A DNA stretch of 64,000 bases from an uncultured Opitutia bacterium. Lineage in GTDB: Bacteria > Verrucomicrobiota > Verrucomicrobiia > Opitutales > Opitutaceae. The notes under the pieces were generated by a model. That model had not been told where the DNA came from and ran no database searches. It saw only the letters and a program-made list of their open reading frames with translations. The stretch covers positions 37,069-101,068 of the forward strand of contig CAIUWA010000007.1 in assembly GCA_903902745.1 (NCBI GenBank). Direction: 5' to 3'. Both the position numbers and the translations under genes were made by a program. Positions 17,461 to 26,166 of this stretch are shown piece after piece; position 1 is the first letter of the stretch; every line of letters begins with the position of its first letter.

Positions 17461-17718
17461 TTAGCGCGGACGGGCCGAGGTGGACCGGGCGCGTGGCTTG
17501 TCCGCCGGGGGTGGATCTTCCGCCGCCATTAAATCGGATGAGTCCCGCTCATTAAAAACAATCGGATCACGCGCGTGCAGATCCTTCTCGATGCACTTTT
17601 GCACATAGGTGCTGAAGGGCAGCCCCAGACGTTCGGCGCGTTGCTTGGCCCGGCCCAGCAAGTCGGGGTGAAACGAAATGCTCTGCGTGACGAAAGTTCG
17701 GCCTTTTTCGGTGGGCAT
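17461..17718 (-). CDS. small ribbon-helix-helix-like protein
   Basis: An 85-residue protein. Residues about 8-45 fit a ribbon-helix-helix fold: a short strand (RTFVTQSISFHP), helix LLGRAKQRAERLG, turn LPFSTY, and helix VQKCIEKDL. The tail is rich in Pro, Arg and Ser. Such proteins are usually small DNA-binding regulators or antitoxins. The ATG at 17718 is preferred to one at 17772 that adds an unconserved hydrophobic tail. A second RHH-like gene starts on the other strand 95 bases away. Confidence 0.6.
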   Translation of the reverse strand: MPTEKGRTFVTQSISFHPDLLGRAKQRAERLGLPFSTYVQKCIEKDLHARDPIVFNERDSSDLMAAEDPPPADKPRARSTSARPR

Positions 17719-17813
17719 GATGGTCGCGGAAAAAACCTGCCCTGAACAACCGGGAATGAGAAGTATGAACAAATCATTGACAGTTAATAACGGATAACAT
17801 CAATCGCACTGCC

Positions 17814-17993
17814 GTGAGCGCCAAGCCCGTAATCAAGCGCGTAAAACTGCCCTTGAAAACGTGCGGGCAGTTGCAGCGCGAGGCGCGGCGCCGGCGGTGC
17901 TCGATCAGCGCCCTGGTGGCTGGCGCGTTGCGGCGCGATCTGGACGAGAAGGCCGTGCCTGGCTGTGAGAAGACAGCAAAGTCACATGACTGA
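17814..17993 (+). CDS. small ribbon-helix-helix-like protein, GTG start
   Basis: A 59-residue basic frame from GTG 17814 to TGA 17993. Residues about 30-50 (CSISALVAGALRRDLDE) look like the helix pair of a CopG/RHH DNA-binding fold, following a strand-like KPVIKRVKLPL. The stop overlaps the ATG of the next gene (17986), which supports translation of both. The product is divergent from the other RHH-like gene at 17461-17718, and the gap between them is AT-rich. No protein family can be named with certainty. Confidence 0.5.
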   Translation: MSAKPVIKRVKLPLKTCGQLQREARRRRCSISALVAGALRRDLDEKAVPGCEKTAKSHD

Positions 17994-18579
17994 AATCCCA
18001 CGATGGTTTGCCGGCGTGCTGCTAGTGGGCGTTCTGCTTGGCGGTCTGGCACTGCTTTGGAGTACGCGCCGCGGCATGCAGCGGAAAAAAACGGCCCTGC
18101 TGGTGCTGAATGGCGCAAAATCCATCCTGGGTCCAAAGGTAGCATTGCTGACCGAATTGCTGTATCGCCGCGTGGTCGCGCGGGGATTGGTCCCACATCG
18201 ATTGAAGAGCGTCCCCGTCACCGCCCTGCGGGAAGAAAAGTCGGCCTGTCCCTCCGTGGTGTTGCAGGGCGCACGTGCGCTGGGCGCGGATTATGCGCTC
18301 GTGGTCTCGATGGATGATCTGAACTGCCAGGTGGATGAGTCCCGGATGGGAGATCTCGAGTCCTTGCGGGTGAACACCACCCTGTGTGTCGCTTATCAGG
18401 TGGTTGAAATCGTATCGGGGCGGCTGTTGCTCGGCCAAACACTCGCGTTATGTCGGACGACTTCCCCGATTGTGAACGGCACCAGTGTGGGCAGTGAGAT
18501 TCTCGACGGATTGCTGGCCGAGGCCGCGAACCGAATTTCCGAAAACCTGGGAGCTCTGCACCTCGACCTTGCGGCCTAG
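17986..18579 (+). CDS. membrane-anchored hypothetical protein
   Basis: A 197-residue protein with one N-terminal membrane segment (about residues 8-26) preceding an Arg/Lys-rich stop, leaving the rest probably outside the membrane. I do not recognise the domain; the middle (about 90-160) alternates strands and could be a compact alpha/beta fold. The ATG at 17986 overlaps the stop of the small RHH-like gene upstream, so coupled translation is likely; an in-frame GTG at 17965 is an alternative start. It sits within the lipid-modification island but on the opposite strand. Confidence 0.7.
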   Translation: MTEIPRWFAGVLLVGVLLGGLALLWSTRRGMQRKKTALLVLNGAKSILGPKVALLTELLYRRVVARGLVPHRLKSVPVTALREEKSACPSVVLQGARALGADYALVVSMDDLNCQVDESRMGDLESLRVNTTLCVAYQVVEIVSGRLLLGQTLALCRTTSPIVNGTSVGSEILDGLLAEAANRISENLGALHLDLAA

Positions 18580-18587
18580 CCGTCGGG

Positions 18588-19871
18588 TCATGCCCAGGGG
18601 TCCCGCCCCAGCAACAATTCGCTGAGGCGCACCGCGCTGAGCAGGCCGTCCTCATGAAAACCGTAGCGCTGCCAGGCGCCGGCAAAGTAGGTCTCGGATG
18701 TGCCACGGGCCGCGGCGTTAAGTGCTGGAATCCCCGCTTGGGCGGCGACGGCGTCCAAGCTGAAGAGGGGATGCTCGTAGTGGATCCGGCGCAGGACTTT
18801 TCCCGGCGCGATGCTCTCGGGCCGGTTGATGGTGACGAAATAATTTTCCCGATCCGACACTCCCTGGAGCGAATTCATCCAGTAGTGGGTGGCGGTCGAG
18901 CTGCCGCCGCCAGCGGTCGGGGCGATTTCGTAGTTCCAACTCGACCAAGCGAGGCGGGTGCGCGGCATGACAGCGGCGTCGGTATGCAGCGTGGCGATGT
19001 TGGGCTGGTATTTGAACTCACGCAGGAGTCGCGCTTCCTCCGGCGTGGGATTGACCAGCAACCGGAGAGCCTGATCGCCATGGCAGGCGAGGATGACGTG
19101 GTCGAAATGGTGCGCCTCGCCGTTGGAGGTCATCACCGTTGCCCCCTTTGGCATCCGAACGACGCTCAACGCCGCCTGCCCCAGGCGCAGACGATCGCGC
19201 CAGGGCGCCGAGATTTTTTCCACGTAGGTTTTGGCTCCGCCAGCCACCGTCCACCAGGGGTGCTGCGTATCGAGACCGAGAAACCCATGGTTGTGAAAAA
19301 AACGCAGCAAGGTCGTGGCGGGAAATGACAGCATCATTTCCGGCGGCGTGCTCCAGACGGCGGAACTCATGGGCACGAGGTAGAGGTTGAAGAAATCCTC
19401 TCCATAGCCCCGGCGCCGCACATACTCGCCGAGGGTCTCGTTTTGAACGGCCGGGTTGTTCAGCGCGACCACCGCCTCGCGGTTGAAGCGCTGGATCGCT
19501 GCGAGCATCCGGTAGAAGCGCGGGCGGAAGAGATTCCGGCGCTGCGCAAACAGATGGTTGAGCGATGAGCCGCAGAACTCGAGACCGGTGCCGGCATGGC
19601 GCACGCTGAAGGACATGGCCGCCGGCTTGATCGGAACCTTGAGTTGGGTGAAGAGCCGAGTGAGCAGCGGGTAGGTGACCTGGTTGAAGACCATGAAGCC
19701 CGTGTCGATGGGTAGCGGGCGGCCGGTGCCGGGCTCGTCGGCCGTCACCGTGTTGGTGTGGCCGCCGGCGTAGTCGTTTTGCTCGAACAGCGTGATCTCG
19801 AAGTGCCGGTGGAGAAAATGCGCGCAGCCGAGACCGGCGATGCCGGTGCCAATGATCGCGAGACGGGACAT
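18588..19871 (-). CDS. FAD-dependent amine-oxidase-like protein (COG2907 type)
   Basis: A 427-residue flavoprotein. The N-terminal dinucleotide-binding motif IIGTGIAGLGCAH (about 5-17), FEQNDYAGGHTNT and the C-terminal YFAGAWQRYGFHEDGLLSAV FAD-binding end are clear. Proteins of this type are co-located with DUF1365 and CFA-family methyltransferases in many bacteria, where they are thought to desaturate or oxidise a modified acyl chain. Here the same partners follow at 17.3-15.1 kb, but three small genes intervene. The fatty-acid desaturase gene lies immediately upstream. Confidence 0.88.
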   Translation of the reverse strand: MSRLAIIGTGIAGLGCAHFLHRHFEITLFEQNDYAGGHTNTVTADEPGTGRPLPIDTGFMVFNQVTYPLLTRLFTQLKVPIKPAAMSFSVRHAGTGLEFCGSSLNHLFAQRRNLFRPRFYRMLAAIQRFNREAVVALNNPAVQNETLGEYVRRRGYGEDFFNLYLVPMSSAVWSTPPEMMLSFPATTLLRFFHNHGFLGLDTQHPWWTVAGGAKTYVEKISAPWRDRLRLGQAALSVVRMPKGATVMTSNGEAHHFDHVILACHGDQALRLLVNPTPEEARLLREFKYQPNIATLHTDAAVMPRTRLAWSSWNYEIAPTAGGGSSTATHYWMNSLQGVSDRENYFVTINRPESIAPGKVLRRIHYEHPLFSLDAVAAQAGIPALNAAARGTSETYFAGAWQRYGFHEDGLLSAVRLSELLLGRDPWA

Positions 19872-19921
19872 GCGGGAGAGTGGGTTGAGGGAAAGCGCGG
19901 AGAAATGCGCGCGTCCCTCAC

Positions 19922-21145
19922 CTACGTCCCGTGCGAGCTGCCGGATGCAGGGGAGGGCGAAGGGCGGTCGGGATATTGCGGCCCCAGCTCATGAGCGAGC
20001 TCGGTGACATCCTTGTGGATGGCCGGGTCGTCGTGCCTGCGTGGCATGGTGGCATGGGCCGCATTGACCGTGGCCACGGCGATGGCCGCGGCCGCCGGCA
20101 CAACCCGGCGCAAGGTAGAGTACTCGGGATGCACGAGCGCCGCCCGGCGCGCGGCGGCGATGGAGGTGGCGTGATCGGCCCGGGCGGCTTCCTCCAGGAT
20201 GGAGGGAGGCACGGGCTTGAGGTCGCGGATCAGGCCGGTGTAGGAAAGGGCCTTCAGGCCATAATACGTGATGTCGATTTCCCACCAGTAGAAGCCCTGG
20301 CGCGTGGCGCTCATGTAGCGGTGGTGGTTGTTGTGCCAGCCCTCCCCGAGGGTGATGAGCGCGAGAATGAAACTGTTGCGCGAGTCATCATCGGTCTGAA
20401 ACCGGCGACGGCCCATGAGGTGGGCCATGGAGTTGATGCATGAGGTTCCGTGGAACAGCGCGGTAGTGCTGATGAAGAATCCCCAGGTGAGCAGCTGCCA
20501 CTTCGTGGTATGCAGGCCGGGCGCGTAAATCTCGAGCAGCCAGCCGAGGCCCCAGATGGAGACGGCAAAAAGGATGGGAATGACCGTGTCGAAGCGGTTC
20601 AGAAGCACCAGCTCGGGAAACTTCGCGAGGTCCTTCACCTTGGAGTAGTCGGTCGGAAAATTCCGTTTGCTCGTGATCCAGCCGATATGGGACCACCAGA
20701 AGCCGTGCACGTGAGGGGAGTGCGCATCCTCCGGATCGTCCGAGTGCTGATGGTGGTGGCGGTGGTGGTAGGCCCACCAAAGCGGGCCACGCTGCACGGT
20801 GGTGCCACCCCAAAGGGCCAGCAGGAACTGGCCGGGGCGCGAGGTGCTGTAGGTCTTGTGCGAAAAATAGCGGTGGTAGATGCCGGTGACGGCAAACATG
20901 CGCAGGAAATACAGGGCCACGGCGGTCCAGACGGCAAACGGGCTCCAGCCGGCCCAGATCACGCCCAGGCAGCCGGCGTGGAGAATGATGAAGGGGATGC
21001 ACCGCATCCAGTCAACGCGGTCGGGAGCCGCCCGCATCTTTTCGGCCCCTTCGGGCATGTAATCGGCGTCAAACCACTGCACCAAGGCGGCGGCGCGGCG
21101 CCGGAAGGCAGTGAGCAGGGGGCTGAAAATAGGCACGGTGGTCAA
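19922..21145 (-). CDS. acyl-lipid/acyl-CoA delta-9-type fatty acid desaturase
   Basis: Membrane di-iron desaturase of 407 residues that introduces a double bond into a saturated acyl chain. The three histidine boxes are intact: HRYFSH (91-96), HRHHHQH (128-134) and HNNHH (271-275), with hydrophobic segments between. The C-terminal 60 residues are Ala/Pro/Ser-rich and unconserved. The gene is first of the minus-strand lipid island, 50 bases upstream of the FAD oxidoreductase. It would create the unsaturated substrate that CFA-type enzymes downstream modify. Confidence 0.93.
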   Translation of the reverse strand: MTTVPIFSPLLTAFRRRAAALVQWFDADYMPEGAEKMRAAPDRVDWMRCIPFIILHAGCLGVIWAGWSPFAVWTAVALYFLRMFAVTGIYHRYFSHKTYSTSRPGQFLLALWGGTTVQRGPLWWAYHHRHHHQHSDDPEDAHSPHVHGFWWSHIGWITSKRNFPTDYSKVKDLAKFPELVLLNRFDTVIPILFAVSIWGLGWLLEIYAPGLHTTKWQLLTWGFFISTTALFHGTSCINSMAHLMGRRRFQTDDDSRNSFILALITLGEGWHNNHHRYMSATRQGFYWWEIDITYYGLKALSYTGLIRDLKPVPPSILEEAARADHATSIAAARRAALVHPEYSTLRRVVPAAAAIAVATVNAAHATMPRRHDDPAIHKDVTELAHELGPQYPDRPSPSPASGSSHGT

Positions 21146-21724
21146 AAGAAGGGTTTAGGGGAGTGGTTTTGGCGGGACACGGCAAGCAGCGTTTCGCGAA
21201 TTTTTTTCATGCCGGCAGCTAGATGCATACGCACCAGCACCAGCAAACGGATGCGAAAGTACCCGGCTGAACGCCGCCAATTTTCGATCAGCTCGCTCTA
21301 TGGGAGTACCTTCCCCAGCCTATGAACAAATGCAGATCCGTCAAATCAGGGCACGCGGTACGACGCCCCCTTTCCCGCTCTGTAACATTTGGGTATCGGA
21401 GGGGAGCGAGACTTGACTGTGACCGGCATGTCGCCTGCTTACGTTGAGGTGTGGCGCGAGTGTGCCGCTTGCTTTCAAAGGACACCCTGAACGTTCTTTG
21501 ATCCGCTTTGGCCGGAATCCGGCGAAGCCTGTTAAATTTCGGGCGGTGCGTGGGCGAGTCGCGCCCTGTCCGAGCTTGGTCCTCTGGACACAATTTGGCT
21601 GCGGGGGTCCGTACCCCGCGGTCGAAAACGCCCGGACGTTGTCCCACCCATGTGCGGACGGTGCGAGGGTGCTTAACCAGAGAAACAGAAGCCAAACTCT
21701 CCGCCTCGTGCGGAGTTTATAAAC
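21146..21724. other. 579-base gene-free region before the TonB-domain gene
   Basis: No convincing gene is seen: the short frames on both strands are basic and Pro/Arg-rich without family features. The region must contain the desaturase promoter (minus) and the TonB-domain promoter (plus). The section about 21290-21450 is less GC-rich than the rest. A long untranslated leader or a small RNA is possible but I cannot define one. Confidence 0.4.
21694..21718 (+). promoter_or_regulatory. hairpin masking the Shine-Dalgarno of the TonB-domain gene
   Basis: CTCCGC (21699-21704) pairs with GCGGAG (21710-21715) around the loop CTCGT, or alternatively AAACT with AGTTT extends a bulged stem. The GGAG of the right arm is the only good ribosome site, nine bases before the ATG at 21725. 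Opening of this hairpin would be needed for translation, or it is simply a weak stem; TTTATAAAC follows. Confidence 0.4.
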
Positions 21725-22120
21725 ATGAAAACAGCAACTAAACTCGCCATCCTGCTTAGCCTGGGCGTGCTCGCGGTGCCCTTCGCCTCGGCGAAGACAT
21801 CCGAGCAGGCCTATCTCGAGTCCTGCCGCAAGGATGCCGGTGTACCCGTTCCGGTGACCGTGGTCAGTCCCACGGTTTCCGAACAGTATGTCGGTTCCGC
21901 GGTCGAGCTCAAGTTCGTCGTGGATGCGACGGGCAAGCCGGTTGATCTCAGCGTGAAGTCCCCCGTGGACGCCGCGCTGGCATCGGCCGTCGTGGATGCA
22001 GTGAAGCAATGGCGGTTCACGCCGGCAATGCGCGATGGTGAACCGGTGGCGGCGAAAGTCGTCCTCCCGGTGAAGATCATCGACCAGAAGCCGACCGCGG
22101 CCACCTATGCGATGAAGTAA
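21725..22120 (+). CDS. exported TonB C-terminal-domain protein
   Basis: A 131-residue protein with a cleavable signal peptide (about 1-23) followed by a TonB C-terminal-like domain (about 50-125): VELKFVVDATGKPVDLSV and VVDAVKQWRFTPAMRDGEPV are typical of the fold. It lacks the N-terminal transmembrane anchor and Pro-rich spacer of true TonB, so it is probably a periplasmic protein of the TonB-like family and not an energy transducer. It has its own terminator and stands alone between gaps. Confidence 0.85.
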   Translation: MKTATKLAILLSLGVLAVPFASAKTSEQAYLESCRKDAGVPVPVTVVSPTVSEQYVGSAVELKFVVDATGKPVDLSVKSPVDAALASAVVDAVKQWRFTPAMRDGEPVAAKVVLPVKIIDQKPTAATYAMK

Positions 22121-22135
22121 GCAAAGAAAACAACC

Positions 22136-22178
22136 AAGGGCGTCCCTGCTTCGGCGGGGGCGCCCTTGTTAATTTTAA
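22136..22178 (+). terminator. intrinsic terminator after the TonB-domain gene
   Basis: AAGGGCGTCCC and GGGGGCGCCCTT form a GC stem around TGCTTCGGC, followed by GTTAATTTT. It begins 16 bases after the stop codon. Confidence 0.75.
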
Positions 22179-22483
22179 GCCCGGGTGGACGATGGAGCTT
22201 TGCTCAGGCCAGTGGCTGGCCAACGCAGTCCACCGGTCGGTTGCCACCGGGGTTGGCAGTGATCGGTTTCAACAGGCAACATCTCATCAGAGCAGAAACC
22301 GCACCCGACGGGGAGATGAAGGGAGATGGCTCGGTCGTGAATTGAGCCAAGGCAGATCGGGGGGCGTTAAATGGGGGCATTCCATCGCAACGCAGATGGC
22401 GAAAGAAAAATGAACTTCGTTGAAAGAATGAGGCTCGTGGTCTCGTTCCGTCAGCTTGGGACCTTTGCAACCGTCCCACCCAC
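22179..22483. other. about 300-base gap without a recognised gene
   Basis: After the terminator nothing recognisable is seen up to the hypothetical gene at 22484. It presumably contains the promoter of that gene; base composition is slightly less GC-rich, and no strong hairpin stands out. Confidence 0.4.
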
Positions 22484-23038
22484 ATGAATACAAAAAAGAA
22501 AAATGCCAGATCCGCCGCCGGCGCCGTCAAGGCCTTGGCCGCTGCCAGTGAAACCGTCCTCCCGCTCGAACTCATCAGCACGGCGCAGGTGAAAATTGTT
22601 GGAGGCGTCTCTGTGACCTGGACATCACTGCGTTCCGTCGGGGCCAGTCCGTCGGACAAGCCGGCCTTCTTCATCAATACCCTGCCTGGCAATGCCCCGG
22701 TCGGGACCCCGAGCAGCTATGACCTCCGTTCCATCGCGGTGCAGGCACGCTATTTTGAAATTGAGCTTACGGCAACCGACCGGGATGTCGTGTATTTCGT
22801 AACACCGCCGACCGGTGTCACGCAACGTGTGCCGGTCTCACGTGGAGCGATCTTCCTGGTGCCGAAGCGGATTTCGGATGAAGGGGTGACGAAAATTGAA
22901 CTCACCTTCGACGGTGAGTGCTGCACCATCAGGGCGGTGCCGAAGCCGCTGGTACCACCCGATGGAGGGCGATCAAGTACACCGGGAGCGCTGAGGGATC
23001 CGACAAGTGATGATGTCCCATCAGGCCCGCTGCCTTGA
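22484..23038 (+). CDS. hypothetical protein, 184 aa
   Basis: No family recognised. The product begins with a Lys/Ala-rich stretch, then alternates strands in residues about 25-150 with no obvious membrane segment or signal peptide, and ends in a Pro/Ser/Asp-rich tail. No catalytic motif is visible. Its stop lies 40 bases before the end of the convergent WD40 kinase gene. Codon use looks like that of its neighbours, so it is probably expressed, but the start could be internal. Confidence 0.6.
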   Translation: MNTKKKNARSAAGAVKALAAASETVLPLELISTAQVKIVGGVSVTWTSLRSVGASPSDKPAFFINTLPGNAPVGTPSSYDLRSIAVQARYFEIELTATDRDVVYFVTPPTGVTQRVPVSRGAIFLVPKRISDEGVTKIELTFDGECCTIRAVPKPLVPPDGGRSSTPGALRDPTSDDVPSGPLP

Positions 23039-23078
23039 TGGCACAATCCCGAAGGATTCGACTGGCTCGCGTCGGACG

Positions 23079-26066
23079 CTACTGGCGCCAGACGCGCAGC
23101 CGGCTGTCGTTCAGATAAGCTGCCATGATGCGACCATCGTCACTAAACACGATGTTATCTATCTCATTGTTGCCGGAGGTATTCCTGCTGTCCGCCATCA
23201 ACGTGGTGACCTCGCGCCAGTCATCCGTGGCATAAACCTGCAGCAGCCCACCGGGCCCGCCGCAGACGAGACGGGAGCCGTCCGGAGAAAACGCCAGCGC
23301 GGTCACACTAGTGTTGTTGGACTGCAAAATGTGCTTCAGGGCGGGTGACTTCAAATCGTACAAATTCACCGAGCCTTGATTGAGGCTGACCGCGAACAGG
23401 TCCCCTCTTGGGGAGCAGGTGACAGTCACGGTAGCGCTTTCCGTCCGCAATGTCGCGCGGAGGCGTCCGGTGCGGGTTTCCCAAACTTTTACTTTTTTGT
23501 CATCGCCCACGCTGATGAGTGATTCTCCGTCGGGTGAAAATGCCAGTACCATGGCGAGAATCTTGTGCGCCTGTTGTTCGAAGATAAGTTGCTTCGTCAG
23601 CCAGTCCCAAACCTGGATCCGCCCGCTGAAATCGGCGGTGGCCAGCCAATGCGCATTGGCCGACAACTCCACTCGGCGGGCGGCGCCATCCTTGAACGGG
23701 ATGAATTCCTCGAAGGTCGGATCAGTCAGATCGAGCCGCCATGCTTTCAGTCGCCCCCGGGGGGTCAGGACCAGCAATTCCCGGCCGGCATTGAGAAAGG
23801 TGACTGGACGCATGGCATCAGGAAGTTTGCTCTCCACCGTGAGAGTATCCGTCGCCAGCACCTTCACCTGCGTGCCATCAAGGGAAACCGCCAGATGCCG
23901 GCCATCACGGCTGGTGCGAACCGCCCCATAAAGACTGTTTTTCTCAGAATTCCATTCGCCCTTCATCAGCTTCTGCGTCGGGCGCAACGGCTCGCGCCAT
24001 AAGCGCACATTGCCCGAGTTGCTCGCTGACGCCAGCATCTGTCCATCAGACGACCAAGCCAGATCGGTCACGGTACCTGACTGACCATGCAAAGTGCTGA
24101 GCCGTTCACCGGTGGAAGACTCGACGACATTGACCATGGAATCACGTCCGGCCACGGCGAGCAGGGCGCCGTCCGGCGAGAACGAAAGCGTTTCAGGCGG
24201 GCTTGGGCCGTAGGATTGACGCCAGAGCCAGACGCCGGTTGAGAGATTGCGCATCTGCACCTCGGAGACATCGCGAGCCACGATCGCCAGTCGGGTGCCA
24301 TCCGGCGAAAAGGCCAGGCAGGAGGGAGAGTGAAGGTATGGCTCGGCCCAAGATTTCCCCCGATCGGCCAGCCCCCAAGTCTGTAACTGGTATTTGGCTT
24401 CGTATGCGCGGCCCGTGATCAATACGATGGCGCACAGGCGATTGTCAGCAGACACGTCTGCAAGATAGAAATCCCAGTGAGCCCCATCGGCATTGGCCGG
24501 TATGGGCAGACTCATTACCTCCGCATGACGGCCGAAATCCCATATCCGCAGGGCGTGCGGAGCGATACCGTCCTCGCTGTCGGTGAAACAAACGCCGCAC
24601 TCGCCATTGGTGAATGCGGCCAGCGGGCGATTGAGCCGAGATGCCGGCTGGGTGTCAGGCAGTCCGGTGTCGACGGACCAGCGCTGAAAGGCGGCATGCG
24701 TATCCACCCCGACCAGCCATCGCCCATCTGCGGAAAAGCCGGCGAGTTTGTACATGCTTTCGATCGTCCGCACAGGTTTGTGGGCAGGGACATCCCAAAG
24801 AAGGACGCGCATGTCGGCGCTCTGCCACGCGAGCAGGTGATTGTCGGGCGAAAAGCGGATTTTTTCCACGGCTGAACCGGTTTCCTGCAGCACCTCGGCC
24901 GGATCACCCTGGGCCTCAGCCTTCAGCATGTGCCACTCGAAGCCCCGGAGATCGGGTGCGCCACCCCGTGGCACCAGTTCGCCGAGCTGGCTGCGGGCCT
25001 GGCCAAAATTGCCCAGATCAATCGCGCGCTGCGCCCGGGCGAGGCCGGCGGAATACACGGTCTTGCGTGCCAGGTCATCGCGCTCGGCCTCGGCGTTGCG
25101 GCGCAAGGCATTTTCCTGCTCGGCGCGCTGGCGTTCCAGATAGACCCCGGTGCCAGCGATCACCGCGATCAGGCCCAACGCGGTGCCGACTCTGACCGCC
25201 CGGTTGAGGCTGCGCTCCGTGGCCCGCAGGCGGCGCATGGAACGCCCGGCTTGCAAAAGGAGCAGATCCTCCAGCAGGGCGTTGGCGTCGACATAACGCT
25301 TGGCCGGCGCAGGGTCGCAGGCGCGGATGATGATCTCGTTGAGTTCAAGCAGCTGCTTTCGGTCGGGCAGCTCGCCGAGATTGGGGGGCAAGCGCGGATA
25401 TTCGTGGCGGTCGAGTCCGGTGGAGATTTCGTACAGCAGTTTACCGAAACTGAAGACGTCGGCAGTGGGCGTGCCCGGGCCTTCCGGGGGCACGAAGCCC
25501 TCGGTGCCGACGAAGGTGTGGGCCGAAGTGGCGACGGCGACCAGGCCGATATCGGCCAGCTTGGGTACGCCACCCACAAAGATCACGTTGGACGGCTTCA
25601 CGTCGCGATGCACGAGGCCCCGCGCATGCAGCCCGGCGAGCGCGCGCGCCAGCTCCGTGCCGAGGGCGATGACTTGTGGTGCCGGCACGCGGCCACGCCG
25701 TTCCCGCACGACCTTCAGCGTATGCGGCACATAGGTGGCAGGATTGATTTCGCCCCGGCTCTCGGCGTCATCCGCCAGCTCCATGATATAATAAAAAAAC
25801 CCGGCGGCGTCATTCCGGCCGACGTGCAGGAGGGCAAGCTGGCGAGCCTCCGTGAGGGAGACGGTTGCAAATTCACGCAGGCCTTTGAATTCACGCTCGT
25901 AGGGCTGCCGATTTTCGAAGCGATCGCGCCAGACGATTTTCACCGCGCGATAAAGCCCGGTTACGCCGCGGGCCAGCCAGACATCACCATAGCTACCGCG
26001 TCCGACAAGGCGGAGCAATTCGTAGTCGGGGATGGTGGGTGCTGCTGGCGTCGCCTCCGGCGTCAC
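23079..26066 (-). CDS. Ser/Thr protein kinase with membrane segment and WD40 repeats
   Basis: A 995-residue signalling protein. The kinase domain (about 15-275) has the glycine loop GRGSYG (22-27), the ATP lysine in AVKIV (Lys43) and catalytic loop HRDVKPSN (about 152-159). The DFG motif is DIG (about 170-172) and the APE region is PPEG, so activation-loop details are unusual. A membrane segment at about 290-310 separates it from a C-terminal WD40 propeller with repeated FSPDG...L blocks through to the end. It follows an ECF sigma gene, a pairing frequent in Verrucomicrobia and Planctomycetes. Confidence 0.92.
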   Translation of the reverse strand: MTPEATPAAPTIPDYELLRLVGRGSYGDVWLARGVTGLYRAVKIVWRDRFENRQPYEREFKGLREFATVSLTEARQLALLHVGRNDAAGFFYYIMELADDAESRGEINPATYVPHTLKVVRERRGRVPAPQVIALGTELARALAGLHARGLVHRDVKPSNVIFVGGVPKLADIGLVAVATSAHTFVGTEGFVPPEGPGTPTADVFSFGKLLYEISTGLDRHEYPRLPPNLGELPDRKQLLELNEIIIRACDPAPAKRYVDANALLEDLLLLQAGRSMRRLRATERSLNRAVRVGTALGLIAVIAGTGVYLERQRAEQENALRRNAEAERDDLARKTVYSAGLARAQRAIDLGNFGQARSQLGELVPRGGAPDLRGFEWHMLKAEAQGDPAEVLQETGSAVEKIRFSPDNHLLAWQSADMRVLLWDVPAHKPVRTIESMYKLAGFSADGRWLVGVDTHAAFQRWSVDTGLPDTQPASRLNRPLAAFTNGECGVCFTDSEDGIAPHALRIWDFGRHAEVMSLPIPANADGAHWDFYLADVSADNRLCAIVLITGRAYEAKYQLQTWGLADRGKSWAEPYLHSPSCLAFSPDGTRLAIVARDVSEVQMRNLSTGVWLWRQSYGPSPPETLSFSPDGALLAVAGRDSMVNVVESSTGERLSTLHGQSGTVTDLAWSSDGQMLASASNSGNVRLWREPLRPTQKLMKGEWNSEKNSLYGAVRTSRDGRHLAVSLDGTQVKVLATDTLTVESKLPDAMRPVTFLNAGRELLVLTPRGRLKAWRLDLTDPTFEEFIPFKDGAARRVELSANAHWLATADFSGRIQVWDWLTKQLIFEQQAHKILAMVLAFSPDGESLISVGDDKKVKVWETRTGRLRATLRTESATVTVTCSPRGDLFAVSLNQGSVNLYDLKSPALKHILQSNNTSVTALAFSPDGSRLVCGGPGGLLQVYATDDWREVTTLMADSRNTSGNNEIDNIVFSDDGRIMAAYLNDSRLRVWRQ

Positions 26067-26166
26067 GCGCGCCAGCGAGCCACACTATATAGGCGGCGTC
26101 CAATTTAAAAATACGCCAACGCCTTGCAGCCAAAGACTTGCACCGCAGCCCAACCCAGCCCGCAAT

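Noticed and set aside
21444..21741. Small frames of 77-92 codons upstream of the TonB-domain gene
   Set aside because: Overlapping alternative frames, Arg/Pro-rich, no ribosome site and no recognised family.
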